Assembly: GCA_947585745.1 (NCBI GenBank)
Contig: CANPXF010000004.1
Coordinates: forward strand, 1-64,000
DNA length: 64,000 bases
Direction of reading: 5' to 3'
Source of the DNA: an uncultured Clostridia bacterium
Lineage (GTDB): Bacteria > Bacillota > Clostridia > Oscillospirales > Acutalibacteraceae
The notes beneath the pieces were generated by a model. That model did no database searches. It worked only from the letters and a program-made list of their open reading frames with translations, and was not told the DNA's origin. Shown piece after piece: positions 1 through 7,198 of this stretch. Each line of letters begins with the position of its first letter. Position 1 is the first letter of the stretch. The position numbers and the translations under genes are program-made.

Positions 1-75
1 CCTCCATAGCTCAGTCGGTAGAGCGCATGACTGTTAATCATGATGTCACTGGTTCGAGCCCAGTTGGGGGAGCCA
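1..75 (+). tRNA. tRNA-Asn (GTT)
   Basis: Cloverleaf with anticodon stem 26-30/38-42, seven-base loop 31-37 and anticodon GTT at 33-35, so it reads asparagine codons. The T-arm is near 49-65 and the encoded CCA is at 73-75. The first acceptor base lies just outside the window: six of seven acceptor pairs are visible and the 3' strand TGGGGGA needs one more T. Its 3' end (about 61-77) is duplicated at 25,393-25,409 and 25,580-25,596, which marks it as the probable integration site of the neighbouring integrase. Confidence 0.97.
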
Positions 76-81
76 AAGAAT

Positions 82-127
82 AAACCGCATAGATAAGCCA
101 AAAATCGCTTGTCTATGCGGTTTGTTC
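82..127 (+). terminator. Rho-independent terminator of tRNA-Asn
   Basis: A 17-bp stem (82-98 with 107-123, one G-T wobble) and an 8-base loop follow the tRNA, and the T-rich 3' arm runs into GTTCC. The same left arm (AAACCGCATAGATAAGC) recurs at about 23,234-23,250 and 25,602-25,618 after tRNA-end copies, so this downstream flank has been copied or displaced by insertions. Confidence 0.8.
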
Positions 128-221
128 CATTTTAAAATCACTACTAAAAACCGTTTTAATTTAACTGCGTTTATGTGCATTTAATCTCGGTTGCTCCGCG
201 GTTGCTACGGATTTTTATATC

Positions 222-256
222 ATATACCCCCTTGTATTTAATGCAAGGGGGTATAT
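222..256 (-). terminator. Terminator of the integrase gene
   Basis: A perfect 13-bp inverted repeat (222-234 with 244-256, 9-base loop) begins right after the integrase stop codon on the minus strand and is followed by an A/T-rich tract. Confidence 0.75.
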
Positions 257-1480
257 TTATGCCATTAATTTAACTGCTTTATATAAAGTATCAGCTTCCT
301 GATTAATGTAATGCTTTACATCTGTATCAAAAGAAGTATGGCCCATTAATGCAATTATGTCTTCAGGGCGTGCGCCTGCAGCGCTCATCCTTGTGGAAAA
401 TGTGCGGCGGCAACTATGCGGAGTTAAGCTCCTCGGCATACCGAGTGCATCGAGCGCCGGATAAAAATAACGCTCTCTGAACTTGTCTTTGTTCATAGCC
501 TTTCCGTTTTCATCGCAAAATATTGTTTCTCCATTTAATTTCAATTGCTTTTCAACAATAGGCTGGATTTTTGGATGAATCGGGACCAGCCTGTCTGTTC
601 CGGCTTCTGTTTTTTTGCCACCAATAAAAACAGGAATTTTCGTATCGCTAATATAATAATTATCTTTCGTGAGTTCCAAAAACTCGGAAACTCGGAAATT
701 AAGATAACATAGAGAATAGATATAATCAGCATAGGGTACTTTATCAAGATTTTGACGTATAATTTCAAGTTGGATGTCAGTAAAGCTTGTTTTTTCTGAT
801 TCATTTTTATCGGGAAGTTCAATAAACGAAGCATAGTTTTTGTTAACAATATCATCTTCCATAGCGAAAGGATACATTTTCGTAAGCAGGCATTTTATTT
901 TATGAAGAGCCGAAAATTTGAGTCCATCTATCATATAGGGTTTATTTGTGACATTATAAGTATGTCTACCTTTATCATCAATAAACATAAGCTTTCCGTC
1001 AACTCCGCGTTTTTGATGATTAAATTCATAATAATCTATAATCGCTTGATAGTCGCTTTTTCGTAAGTCCTTAAACTTCCTCTTATATAAAGGTTCAAGC
1101 TTATCCCACGATGCTTTATAATTGCTTTTAGTACTTTTGCCAAGCTTGGTATATGATTTGCTTTTTATCCATTTTTCGTGCAACTCTTCAAGGGTGATGT
1201 TATAGGCGGAATTTGGGTTAGATTCATAATCATTTAATGCCTTAACCGCTGCAGTTCTGTTTGGGAACAACCCGAGGTAGACACGCTTTCCAGTTATTGA
1301 GCTCGAAACAGCATAAGGCTGGTTCTTAATATCCTTTCGCCTATATATAGACCCCGTGCCATTAGGACGTTTCTGCGCCCTATTAATTTTCTCTTTCTGA
1401 TTTTTCCCGCAATAAGGACAAAATATAAAATCTTCATCTAATTCTCGGTTACATCTCCGATTTTTGCATTTATTAGACAT
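257..1480 (-). CDS. Site-specific tyrosine recombinase (integrase)
   Basis: A 407-residue integrase that catalyses strand exchange between the element and the chromosome. The N-terminus is a zinc-ribbon-like segment (Cys5, Cys10, Cys22, Cys25), then an arm-binding and SAM-like core-binding region (about 60-220), then the catalytic domain. The catalytic set is visible: Arg263 (FRVSE), Lys290 (GGKK), His355 and Arg358 (HSCR), His381 (GHTS) and nucleophile Tyr391 (KHYIN). I chose the ATG at 1480 because GAGG lies six bases upstream and the zinc ribbon follows at once; an ATG at 1513 is possible. A 7-bp hairpin (CCTCGCT/AGCGAGG, about 1487-1510) precedes the start and overlaps its RBS. Position beside tRNA-Asn, reading towards it, fits an integrase using the tRNA 3' end. 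Confidence 0.93.
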   Translation of the reverse strand: MSNKCKNRRCNRELDEDFIFCPYCGKNQKEKINRAQKRPNGTGSIYRRKDIKNQPYAVSSSITGKRVYLGLFPNRTAAVKALNDYESNPNSAYNITLEELHEKWIKSKSYTKLGKSTKSNYKASWDKLEPLYKRKFKDLRKSDYQAIIDYYEFNHQKRGVDGKLMFIDDKGRHTYNVTNKPYMIDGLKFSALHKIKCLLTKMYPFAMEDDIVNKNYASFIELPDKNESEKTSFTDIQLEIIRQNLDKVPYADYIYSLCYLNFRVSEFLELTKDNYYISDTKIPVFIGGKKTEAGTDRLVPIHPKIQPIVEKQLKLNGETIFCDENGKAMNKDKFRERYFYPALDALGMPRSLTPHSCRRTFSTRMSAAGARPEDIIALMGHTSFDTDVKHYINQEADTLYKAVKLMA

Positions 1481-1569
1481 AAAAAACCTCGCTTTCATTG
1501 ACAGCGAGGCCACAAAAATGTATAATAAGATAAGGTTTGAGGACCTATTGTGCAGCTTCGCTGTGCGCT

Positions 1570-1599
1570 CGCTCTATTCTGTTGGCGCAGAATAGAGCG
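1570..1599. repeat. 12-bp inverted repeat between channel and integrase genes
   Basis: CGCTCTATTCTG at 1570-1581 pairs perfectly with 1588-1599 around a six-base loop. A T-rich run follows on the plus strand, but both flanking genes read on the minus strand. It could be a weak terminator or processing hairpin after the channel gene. Confidence 0.5.
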
Positions 1600-1603
1600 A
1601 TTT

Positions 1604-2422
1604 TTATTTTATTTTCTTCCCACAAAAAGGACAATACTCTTTTTCTTCTTCCTTGTCGTTATCTTCACTCTTATGGATTTGTTCCATAAATCCCGCAGAT
1701 ATAATGCCTGTAGGGACAGCAACGAGCGCAACTCCAAGCAGCGCAATTATAGAGCTTAATATTTTTCCTGCTATAGTTACTGGGTAAATATCACCGTATC
1801 CGACAGTAGTTAGGGTTGCAATCGCCCACCAAAAACTGGAAAAAGCGTTCTCAAATGCTTTGGGCTGCGCCGCATTCTCTATGTTGTACATAAGAACAGC
1901 GGCGACTATCATTAAGATGAGCACAACGAGCATAGATGACATAAGTTCACTTGCCTTTGCTTTAAAGACATTGCCGACAGTTTTCAAAGCAGTGGTATAC
2001 CTGTTAATTTTAAACATTCTTAGCAGTCTTACAATTCTTAATGCCCTTAATACCCTTAAATCAATCGGAATGAGGAACGGCAAGTAGAACGGCAGAATAG
2101 CTAATAAATCTATAATTGCCATAAAAGAGAAAATGTAACGAATACGTGCCTTTATAGGTGACATTTCAGGACGAAGCAGGTCCGCAGTCCATATTCTTAG
2201 AGCGTATTCTATCGTGAAGATTATTACCGATGTAATCTCTATGTACGAGAGAACTTTAGTTACTGTTGCAGGTATGTTAAAAGTATCGATAATAACGGAC
2301 GCGACATTTATTATAATCAGGGCGATTATAGTAGTGTCGAATATTTTACTTAAAATATCTCCTTCGCCTGCGACTTCTATAACTTCAAATATTCTATGTT
2401 TGATTCTTAAATATTTATTCAT
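1604..2422 (-). CDS. Voltage-gated potassium channel (Kv-like)
   Basis: A 272-residue six-helix ion channel of the inner membrane. Helices S1 (about 29-49), S2 (60-78), S3 (96-118) and S5 (160-180) flank an S4 voltage-sensor-like helix with regularly spaced arginines (Arg123, 126, 129, 132, 135). The pore loop carries the K+ selectivity filter TVGYGD (206-211), followed by S6. The C-terminus ends in an unusual CPFCGKK half zinc ribbon (Cys264, Cys267). The RBS AGGTGA precedes the ATG. The gene starts 16 bp after the repressor stop and lies upstream of the integrase, all on the minus strand. It is therefore probably transcribed with the repressor, that is, in the integrated state. Channel identity is clear; a role in exclusion or host fitness is inference. 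Confidence 0.93.
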   Translation of the reverse strand: MNKYLRIKHRIFEVIEVAGEGDILSKIFDTTIIALIIINVASVIIDTFNIPATVTKVLSYIEITSVIIFTIEYALRIWTADLLRPEMSPIKARIRYIFSFMAIIDLLAILPFYLPFLIPIDLRVLRALRIVRLLRMFKINRYTTALKTVGNVFKAKASELMSSMLVVLILMIVAAVLMYNIENAAQPKAFENAFSSFWWAIATLTTVGYGDIYPVTIAGKILSSIIALLGVALVAVPTGIISAGFMEQIHKSEDNDKEEEKEYCPFCGKKIK

Positions 2423-2438
2423 AACTTCACCTGTATTT

Positions 2439-3119
2439 TTAAATAATCGTGCTCAAAAATCCTACCGCCTTGCCCATAATGCAAATGTCCTGGAGTCTGT
2501 CCCCTTCATAATTCAAAGTGGGGAAAGTAGGATTTTCTGAACGAAGCTCAATTCTGTTTTCATATTTATAAACCCTTTTGAGGGTGGCTTCGTCGCCGAT
2601 TAAAACCGCTGCGATTTCACCATTTTCAACATCAGGTTGTTGTCTAATAAAAACAATATCTCCATCAAAAATCCGGGCGTTAATCATACTGTCTCCTTTA
2701 CACCGTAATGCAAAAGTTCCCTTAACAATATCAGGCATATTTACATATGTTTCTATATTTTCTTCTGCTAATATGGGTTCTCCGCAAGCAATCGTCCCAA
2801 TAAGAGGAACCTTCTTCATATTAGGTATAGGTGTTAAATTGTTTATTTCTTCTGACGAATATGTAATTCTATCTATTGGGACATCAAACCCCCATAGCCA
2901 CGCCTCACTAACATTTAATGTTAAAGCTAAGATAAATAGTTTGTCTTGCTTAGGAGAAGCCTTGCCGTTAACATATTGACTTAGGTCGTTCCTGTGAAGG
3001 GATATATGATATTTTTCGCAAAAGGGTTGAGCAGCGTTAACAATGTCTATTTGTTTGAGGTTTCGTGTTCTCATAATATACTGTAATCTTTCACTTGTTG
3101 TAAATTTTTTCGTACTCAT
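2439..3119 (-). CDS. Phage-type LexA/CI-like repressor (HTH plus S24 peptidase)
   Basis: A 226-residue self-cleaving repressor. An XRE-type helix-turn-helix covers about 8-75 and an S24/LexA-type peptidase domain covers about 103-226. The cleavage-site candidate is Cys112-Gly113 (a UmuD-like Cys-Gly bond), with catalytic Ser144 (GDSM) and Lys181 (TLKR). This predicts RecA-stimulated autocleavage and induction by DNA damage. It is divergent from the Cro-like gene across an intergenic region holding two matching palindromes, its likely operators. The start is supported by AGGTGG about eight bases upstream. It probably heads a minus-strand transcript with the potassium channel and integrase. Confidence 0.92.
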   Translation of the reverse strand: MSTKKFTTSERLQYIMRTRNLKQIDIVNAAQPFCEKYHISLHRNDLSQYVNGKASPKQDKLFILALTLNVSEAWLWGFDVPIDRITYSSEEINNLTPIPNMKKVPLIGTIACGEPILAEENIETYVNMPDIVKGTFALRCKGDSMINARIFDGDIVFIRQQPDVENGEIAAVLIGDEATLKRVYKYENRIELRSENPTFPTLNYEGDRLQDICIMGKAVGFLSTII

Positions 3120-3194
3120 ATAACTACCACCTATTGGAATGTATCGTTATCATATCATAAATTGAATAAAAGTTCAAGGCTTTTTTACAAAAAT

Positions 3195-3272
3195 GTTCAA
3201 TTTTTTTGAATTTTGTCTTGACACGCTATAAAAATAGTGTTATTATACAATAAAAGTTCAAAACTATTGAAC
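3195..3272 (+). promoter_or_regulatory. Early promoter with two repressor operators
   Basis: A strong sigma-A promoter, TTGACA (3218-3223), 17-bp spacer, TATTAT (3241-3246), drives the Cro-like gene. Two 17-bp palindromes of form GTTCAA-N5-TTGAAC flank it: 3195-3211 (last base differs) just upstream of -35 and 3256-3272 just past the start point. A looser TTGAA/TTCAA pair lies at 3162-3177. The spacing fits a lysogeny switch bound by the divergent repressor. Confidence 0.85.
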
Positions 3273-3296
3273 AAAATTTAAAAGGAGGTAATGCTA

Positions 3297-3518
3297 ATGT
3301 TTGACTACTCAAAATTGCGTGGAAAAATTATTGAAATTTTCAAGACGCAAGCAAAATTTGCCTGCAAAATGGGCTTATCCGAACACTCTATGTCCGAAAA
3401 GCTTGCCGGGAAGTCTCTTTGGAAACAAACAGAAATAATTCTTGCTTGCGAACTACTCAAAATAAGATACGAGGACATCCCAATATATTTTTTTACGCCA
3501 GTTGTTCAAACTGCTTGA
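3297..3518 (+). CDS. Cro-like/DUF739-type phage DNA-binding protein
   Basis: A 73-residue protein resembling small phage HTH regulators (DUF739 type) that sit opposite CI-like repressors. The predicted helix-turn-helix falls around KFACKMGLSEHSMSEKLAG. I place the start at 3297 because the AAAGGAGG at 3281-3288 has ideal spacing to it; the ATG at 3291 is too close. It is the first gene of the rightward early operon. Its last codons contain a third copy of the operator palindrome (3504-3520). Confidence 0.75.
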   Translation: MFDYSKLRGKIIEIFKTQAKFACKMGLSEHSMSEKLAGKSLWKQTEIILACELLKIRYEDIPIYFFTPVVQTA

Positions 3519-3520
3519 AC
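3504..3520. promoter_or_regulatory. Third repressor operator inside the end of the Cro-like gene
   Basis: GTTCAAACTGCTTGAAC is an exact GTTCAA-N5-TTGAAC palindrome, matching the two sites around the early promoter. It overlaps the stop codon of the Cro-like gene and lies just ahead of the kinase-like gene, so it may control a second internal transcript. Confidence 0.65.
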
Positions 3521-3532
3521 TTTTTAAAAAAT

Positions 3533-3973
3533 ATGTATTTCGATTTAAAAACAGGAAAGCCCAAAAAGAGCAAAGTCTATTTAATATGCGGAGCACCCGC
3601 GAGCGGTAAATCAACATATGTGAACGAACATAAATCTCCTGGAGATATGGTAGTTGATTTGGACTTGATCAGGCAGGCTCTTGGTGCTCCGCATAAGACC
3701 AGCTCGCTATTTCAGAAACAAATCTTACAAATCAGAGACTTGTTATATGACGAAATTCAATTTAATAATGTAGGCTGTGAAAATATTTGGGTAATCAGCG
3801 GTTTGCCCGATTCTACTGTTCGACAGCAGACTGCTCGCCGTTTAAATGCTGAGATTATATTTATGAAAACATCGCTTGACGAATGTATTAAACGTGCGAG
3901 CTTAGACGGCGAAAGAATTGACAAGGAAACTCAATACCGCATTATTTCTGAATATTTTGAAAAATTAAACTAA
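3533..3973 (+). CDS. P-loop kinase-like ATPase, phage early gene
   Basis: A 146-residue protein with a Walker A motif GAPASGKST near residues 17-25 and an acidic VVDLDLIRQA segment resembling the Walker B/substrate region of polynucleotide kinase or zeta-toxin-like P-loop enzymes. It is shorter than full zeta toxins, and no antitoxin is recognised beside it. The ATG at 3533 lacks an obvious RBS and follows the operator by 12 bases; an in-frame upstream extension overlapping the previous gene exists but looks unlike real protein. Similar small AAA/kinase proteins occur in clostridial prophages and integrative elements. Substrate unknown. Confidence 0.7.
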   Translation: MYFDLKTGKPKKSKVYLICGAPASGKSTYVNEHKSPGDMVVDLDLIRQALGAPHKTSSLFQKQILQIRDLLYDEIQFNNVGCENIWVISGLPDSTVRQQTARRLNAEIIFMKTSLDECIKRASLDGERIDKETQYRIISEYFEKLN

Positions 3974-3989
3974 ATGAGGAGGTGAAACT

Positions 3990-4262
3990 ATGAGCATTTT
4001 GATTGACCCCATGACAGGAGAAGAATATGAGAACGTTCCGCCTAAAATAGCGGCAGAATATCTTGATATAGGAATTCCGTCAATGTATTCAGGATTAAAA
4101 TCGGGGATTTTTCCTTTCGGGAGCGCTATTCCGCCCCAAAGCGAAGGAGGCAAATGGAAGTTTTTAATACCAGTTGAGCGCTTAAAAGCTTATAAAAACG
4201 CAAGTGACCTTAAATTTGACTATTTAATTGATATGGTTGAATCACTCAAAGCAGGTGCTTAG
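3990..4262 (+). CDS. Excisionase-like small DNA-binding protein
   Basis: A 90-residue protein with a winged-helix/MerR-like pattern (KIAAEYLDIGIPSMYSGLKSG, then WKFLIPVERLKAY) typical of excisionase-type or phage HTH proteins that help integrase excise an element. A strong AGGAGG precedes the ATG. It follows the kinase-like gene by 16 bp in the early operon. Family assignment is by pattern only. Confidence 0.6.
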   Translation: MSILIDPMTGEEYENVPPKIAAEYLDIGIPSMYSGLKSGIFPFGSAIPPQSEGGKWKFLIPVERLKAYKNASDLKFDYLIDMVESLKAGA

Positions 4263-4291
4263 AATGGCGAAAGTAAAAAGGAGCTGATGCT

Positions 4292-4579
4292 ATGAATGAA
4301 ATTGAAAAACAAAGAGCGAAAAGCGAAATAAATCTCGCAAGATTTATAAATGTCGATTTGTCAGAATTTTTAAGAAAATTAGACGACGAAATTCAAGCGA
4401 TTGCGCTATCGACTTTTAATACGAAATTTAACAAAAAATCCTATGTCACGATAATCTATCGCGCCGAAGCCACGGAGAGGGTTGATATTACGAATTGCGT
4501 CGAAAACAATATTGAAATATTCAAGCGAGTTTATTGTATCGTTTATAAGAATTTTAAAAATCGCAAAGCTAAATTGTAG
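4292..4579 (+). CDS. Hypothetical phage/element protein
   Basis: A 95-residue basic protein that I do not recognise, without membrane segments. Its start has AAGGAG eight bases upstream. It lies in the same tight plus-strand early operon (29-bp gap before, 14-bp gap after), so it is probably expressed with the excisionase-like gene. The C-terminus is Lys/Arg-rich (YKNFKNRKAKL). Confidence 0.6.
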   Translation: MNEIEKQRAKSEINLARFINVDLSEFLRKLDDEIQAIALSTFNTKFNKKSYVTIIYRAEATERVDITNCVENNIEIFKRVYCIVYKNFKNRKAKL

Positions 4580-4593
4580 AAAGGAGATTAATT

Positions 4594-4761
4594 ATGAATT
4601 TAAAACAACCGCAATGTCATTTCGTTACAGACTGCTTCGCTTATCGAAACGGATTTTGTATTTGCCTTAATGACACGAAATTTAAAGGCGGAGGTTGCCC
4701 GTTTTACAAGAGCAAGAAACGATATAACTTTGAAATCAAAAGAGCTAAAAAGGAGAAGTAA
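4594..4761 (+). CDS. Small cysteine-rich protein (55 aa)
   Basis: A short gene with AAAGGAG seven bases before ATG. The product has Cys8, Cys14, Cys22, Cys24 and Cys35 and a GCPFYKSKK segment, like the small zinc-binding-looking proteins common in clostridial phages and integrative elements. It ends three bases before the next start. No function known. Confidence 0.6.
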   Translation: MNLKQPQCHFVTDCFAYRNGFCICLNDTKFKGGGCPFYKSKKRYNFEIKRAKKEK

Positions 4762-4764
4762 AAA

Positions 4765-5031
4765 ATGAGTAAAAAAATAATAATTAAACTTTCTGAAAGT
4801 GGAAGAGTGCGCAAGGTCTATTCAGATGTTCCTTTTGAAATCGCAAGCGCAGCGGTTAAGAATGTTTCGGAACGTTTTGGAAAAATTAAATTGTCACGCA
4901 AAACGAAATTTAAACTTCATCTAAAGATGATTTCAAAAAGAGTACTCTTTATATTAAATGCAATTAAACTGGCTTGTAAGCGGGACTTCTGCAAGGAAGA
5001 TATAAAGCGACATCAATATAGTGAGGTGTAA
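4765..5031 (+). CDS. Hypothetical basic element protein
   Basis: An 88-residue Lys/Arg-rich protein that I do not recognise. Its RBS (AAAGGAG) lies inside the end of the preceding cysteine-rich gene, which supports translation. It is in the same operon. Confidence 0.55.
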   Translation: MSKKIIIKLSESGRVRKVYSDVPFEIASAAVKNVSERFGKIKLSRKTKFKLHLKMISKRVLFILNAIKLACKRDFCKEDIKRHQYSEV

Positions 5032-5034
5032 GCG

Positions 5035-5121
5035 ATGAACAGGTACATAATAATCAGCATTCTTACCACCGCCGTTATAATTGGCTGGTATTTCCTTTAT
5101 AAATATGTGAACAGAGAGTGA
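5035..5121 (+). CDS. Single-pass membrane peptide (28 aa)
   Basis: ATG at 5035 with GAGGTG upstream encodes one hydrophobic helix (YIIISILTTAVIIGWYFLY) flanked by Asn-Arg and Lys-Tyr-Val-Asn-Arg-Glu. It overlaps the next start by four bases. Size and topology recall tiny phage membrane or type I toxin-like peptides, but its place in an operon suggests an ordinary small element gene. Confidence 0.5.
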   Translation: MNRYIIISILTTAVIIGWYFLYKYVNRE

Positions 5122-5411
5122 GTTTTAAAAAGATGAAAATAAATTGCAGAAAAAAAGGCCACTGCAAGGTCGAAACCTTAACAGTGACCAAAAGAGAATA
5201 TCGTAGCTTTATTATATCTCACAATCGTGCATTTGTCAAACATCAAAAGAAAAAGAGCCGGACCTCACCGCCTCGAACGAACTTTGAGTTGATTAAAAGC
5301 TTCGACATCGAACAGCTTGCGATATTCTTGGTTAATTTCAGACAGGTTTTCGGAATGATTGATAATGTCGAAATTGCTAAGAAAATATTGGAAAGTGAGG
5401 CAGTAACGTGA
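5118..5411 (+). CDS. Hypothetical element protein
   Basis: A 97-residue protein from GTG at 5118, overlapping the previous stop as GTGA, or from ATG at 5133. The N-terminal half is very basic; the C-terminal half has a helical segment (FDIEQLAIFLVNFRQVFG). Not recognised. It overlaps the next gene by four bases, which indicates translational coupling. Confidence 0.5.
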   Translation: MSFKKMKINCRKKGHCKVETLTVTKREYRSFIISHNRAFVKHQKKKSRTSPPRTNFELIKSFDIEQLAIFLVNFRQVFGMIDNVEIAKKILESEAVT

Positions 5412-6061
5412 CGGCGGAGCAACTGAATATCGCTTTTAAGCATTCACTTCCGATAATGTATAAAAAGCCTAATTTTCCGATAATTCGTTTTAAAAAAATC
5501 CACTATATAGAATATTCACGGCAGAAGCGAGGGAATATTCACGTCAATGTATGCGTGTTCGATAATCAATCTCCGTGTTCGCAGGCAGTCGTTGAACTGA
5601 GATATATTGAACCCTGCATTAATGACTATCCCGATGATGACGGCGTTACATATTCATTCAATACAGATGAGCCGGACTATGCTGATACTCCACCGCTTGT
5701 TATTGATGACGAAATAAAAGATATTTTCACAAAGCGCCTGCCCGTAGAGGTCAGAGTCAGAGGGGACAAGCTGTCCGCGGAGACGCATATGCGTCTACAT
5801 GGATATGTGATGAGAACAGACCGAAAGCTTAAACTTAAATTCCCTGAAATTAAAAGACTTAAAATATACTACGATCATTTTTGTTTTGTTGTTGGTTTTA
5901 GTTTTGTCCTCTCTTTCTGCAGATCACACCGCTGTAAAATAATGGGGTTCGGGGTTCACCCCCCTCGACAGCATCGGTTGCTTTGCAACCGGGTTTGTAT
6001 TGCGGTGGCCATAAGGTCGGCGTATATACAAACAATATGCTTGCCTATCCCTACGGGATAG
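5408..6061 (+). CDS. Element protein, probably truncated, with foreign tail
   Basis: The GTG at 5408 overlaps the previous stop. Residues 1 to about 150 look like real coding sequence (mixed charge, normal codon use). From about 5,860 the frame runs into a Cys/Arg/Pro-rich translation, while the DNA turns into non-coding sequence with small inverted repeats (CGGTTGC/GCAACCG near 5,973-5,989). I infer the gene and the early operon were cut off here by a deletion or junction. Function not recognised. Confidence 0.45.
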   Translation: MTAEQLNIAFKHSLPIMYKKPNFPIIRFKKIHYIEYSRQKRGNIHVNVCVFDNQSPCSQAVVELRYIEPCINDYPDDDGVTYSFNTDEPDYADTPPLVIDDEIKDIFTKRLPVEVRVRGDKLSAETHMRLHGYVMRTDRKLKLKFPEIKRLKIYYDHFCFVVGFSFVLSFCRSHRCKIMGFGVHPPRQHRLLCNRVCIAVAIRSAYIQTICLPIPTG

Positions 6062-6353
6062 AATGTCTCTGCGTCTATATTTATCGTCAACTCCTTTAAA
6101 CTGATATGTAAAAATCCCTGAATAAAAACTGTATGGGTATACCTTGACAGTATCCGCGCAGGGATTACATTTTTCTTTATGCGTTTGTCGAGGTACATAC
6201 GAGCAGAGGATAAATGTGCAGGATATGTATCATAAGACTTTAATAGTTTCTATTTGATTGTGTTTTTATTATACCGGAGAACAATAGTTTTGTCAGGATC
6301 TTAGAAAGACACATGAAATTCACAGGATAAAATCAAATAAAAAATTCATTTAC
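6062..6353. other. Gene-free junction segment
   Basis: No convincing gene. It contains an inverted pair (AATCCCTG / CAGGGATT at about 6,112-6,169) around a long loop, and AT-rich sequence leading to the promoter at 6,354. It is probably a scar between the prophage-like part and the next operon. Confidence 0.5.
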
Positions 6354-6382
6354 TTGACAAAAAATAAAAAATATGCTAATAT
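6354..6382 (+). promoter_or_regulatory. Strong promoter of the four-gene operon
   Basis: TTGACA (6354-6359), 17-bp spacer, TAATAT (6377-6382) with an upstream TGC that gives an extended -10. Placed 37 bp before the first gene. Confidence 0.75.
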
Positions 6383-6418
6383 ATAGACAAAAATAAAGAA
6401 AAAGGTGTTGTGTCTCAT

Positions 6419-7168
6419 ATGAATAATTTACTTGATGGTATTTCTCAGGACGTAAAGCAAAAAATATTCGAATGCATTTCCCAAGCAGTCGGTGAAGACA
6501 GGCAAGAAGCTGATGCACATTTAGGATTAAGGACTCATGTGTCTGGACCATTTTTAAATTGGGATTTAATTTATAGAAATCTTATGAATTCTTTTGGCGA
6601 TGAAAATGTTAAATATTCTGCTACTGTACGCGGTATGTGGACTGTATTACTTTTATATGATGTTAAAAGCGGCTTACTGTTTTCTTTTATGAGAGATACG
6701 CGTCTTGAAGATGTCAGACATTCTAAGGTGGGGAATCAGCCTAAATATGTTCGTTCGTTGATTGCTCTTAATGAGGAACTTCAAGCTCCCAATAAACAGC
6801 AAACACTTTTCGAGACGGAGGCAGAATCCTCACAAAATGAATCTGAGCTAATGAAAATTCTAAATGACCTCTGTGCTAACTTTAATTGTTCTGTAAATCC
6901 AAAAGAAGCACATCACGCACTTATTTGTTTTTCCGGAAAGTTGGGCGGATTGAGCTCTCTTAAGGCTTATATTTTAGATTGTGATTTGGACGTCGTTTGC
7001 GAACAAGATTGGCTGAATACGGTTAAACCTATAATGAGCAATATTATCGAGACAGCAGAACAGAATCATGACGCTCCTGCGCTTTCACTCAAACCGAAGG
7101 CTGAAAAACGCTTGAAAGAAAAAGAACTTGTTGCTTTAAAAGAACAAGAAAGTGAAAAGCACGCATAA
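6419..7168 (+). CDS. DUF5986-like protein, first gene of a four-gene module
   Basis: A soluble protein of 249 residues. The region RGMWTVLLLYD...LFSFMRDTRLEDVR resembles what I remember of the DUF5986 family, which is often found beside ImmA/IrrE proteins; I could not check this. The C-terminal 45 residues are a charged Lys/Glu-rich tail. The ATG at 6419 has AAAGGTG eleven bases upstream; a GTG at 6410 is too close to that site. It is followed after 30 bp by the metalloprotease gene and shares its promoter, so a partner role is likely. Biochemical function unknown. Confidence 0.7.
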   Translation: MNNLLDGISQDVKQKIFECISQAVGEDRQEADAHLGLRTHVSGPFLNWDLIYRNLMNSFGDENVKYSATVRGMWTVLLLYDVKSGLLFSFMRDTRLEDVRHSKVGNQPKYVRSLIALNEELQAPNKQQTLFETEAESSQNESELMKILNDLCANFNCSVNPKEAHHALICFSGKLGGLSSLKAYILDCDLDVVCEQDWLNTVKPIMSNIIETAEQNHDAPALSLKPKAEKRLKEKELVALKEQESEKHA

Positions 7169-7198
7169 TCGCTTCTTTGAAAGTAGGTTAAATAAATT

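Noticed and set aside
5860..6061. C-terminal 65 residues of the protein starting at 5408 as a true domain
   Set aside because: The composition is unlike protein coding (Cys/Arg/Pro-rich) and the DNA contains small hairpins. It is likely a junction artefact.
1..6061. A complete prophage
   Set aside because: Only control and early genes are present. No terminase, capsid, tail or lysis gene is seen before the region breaks off.
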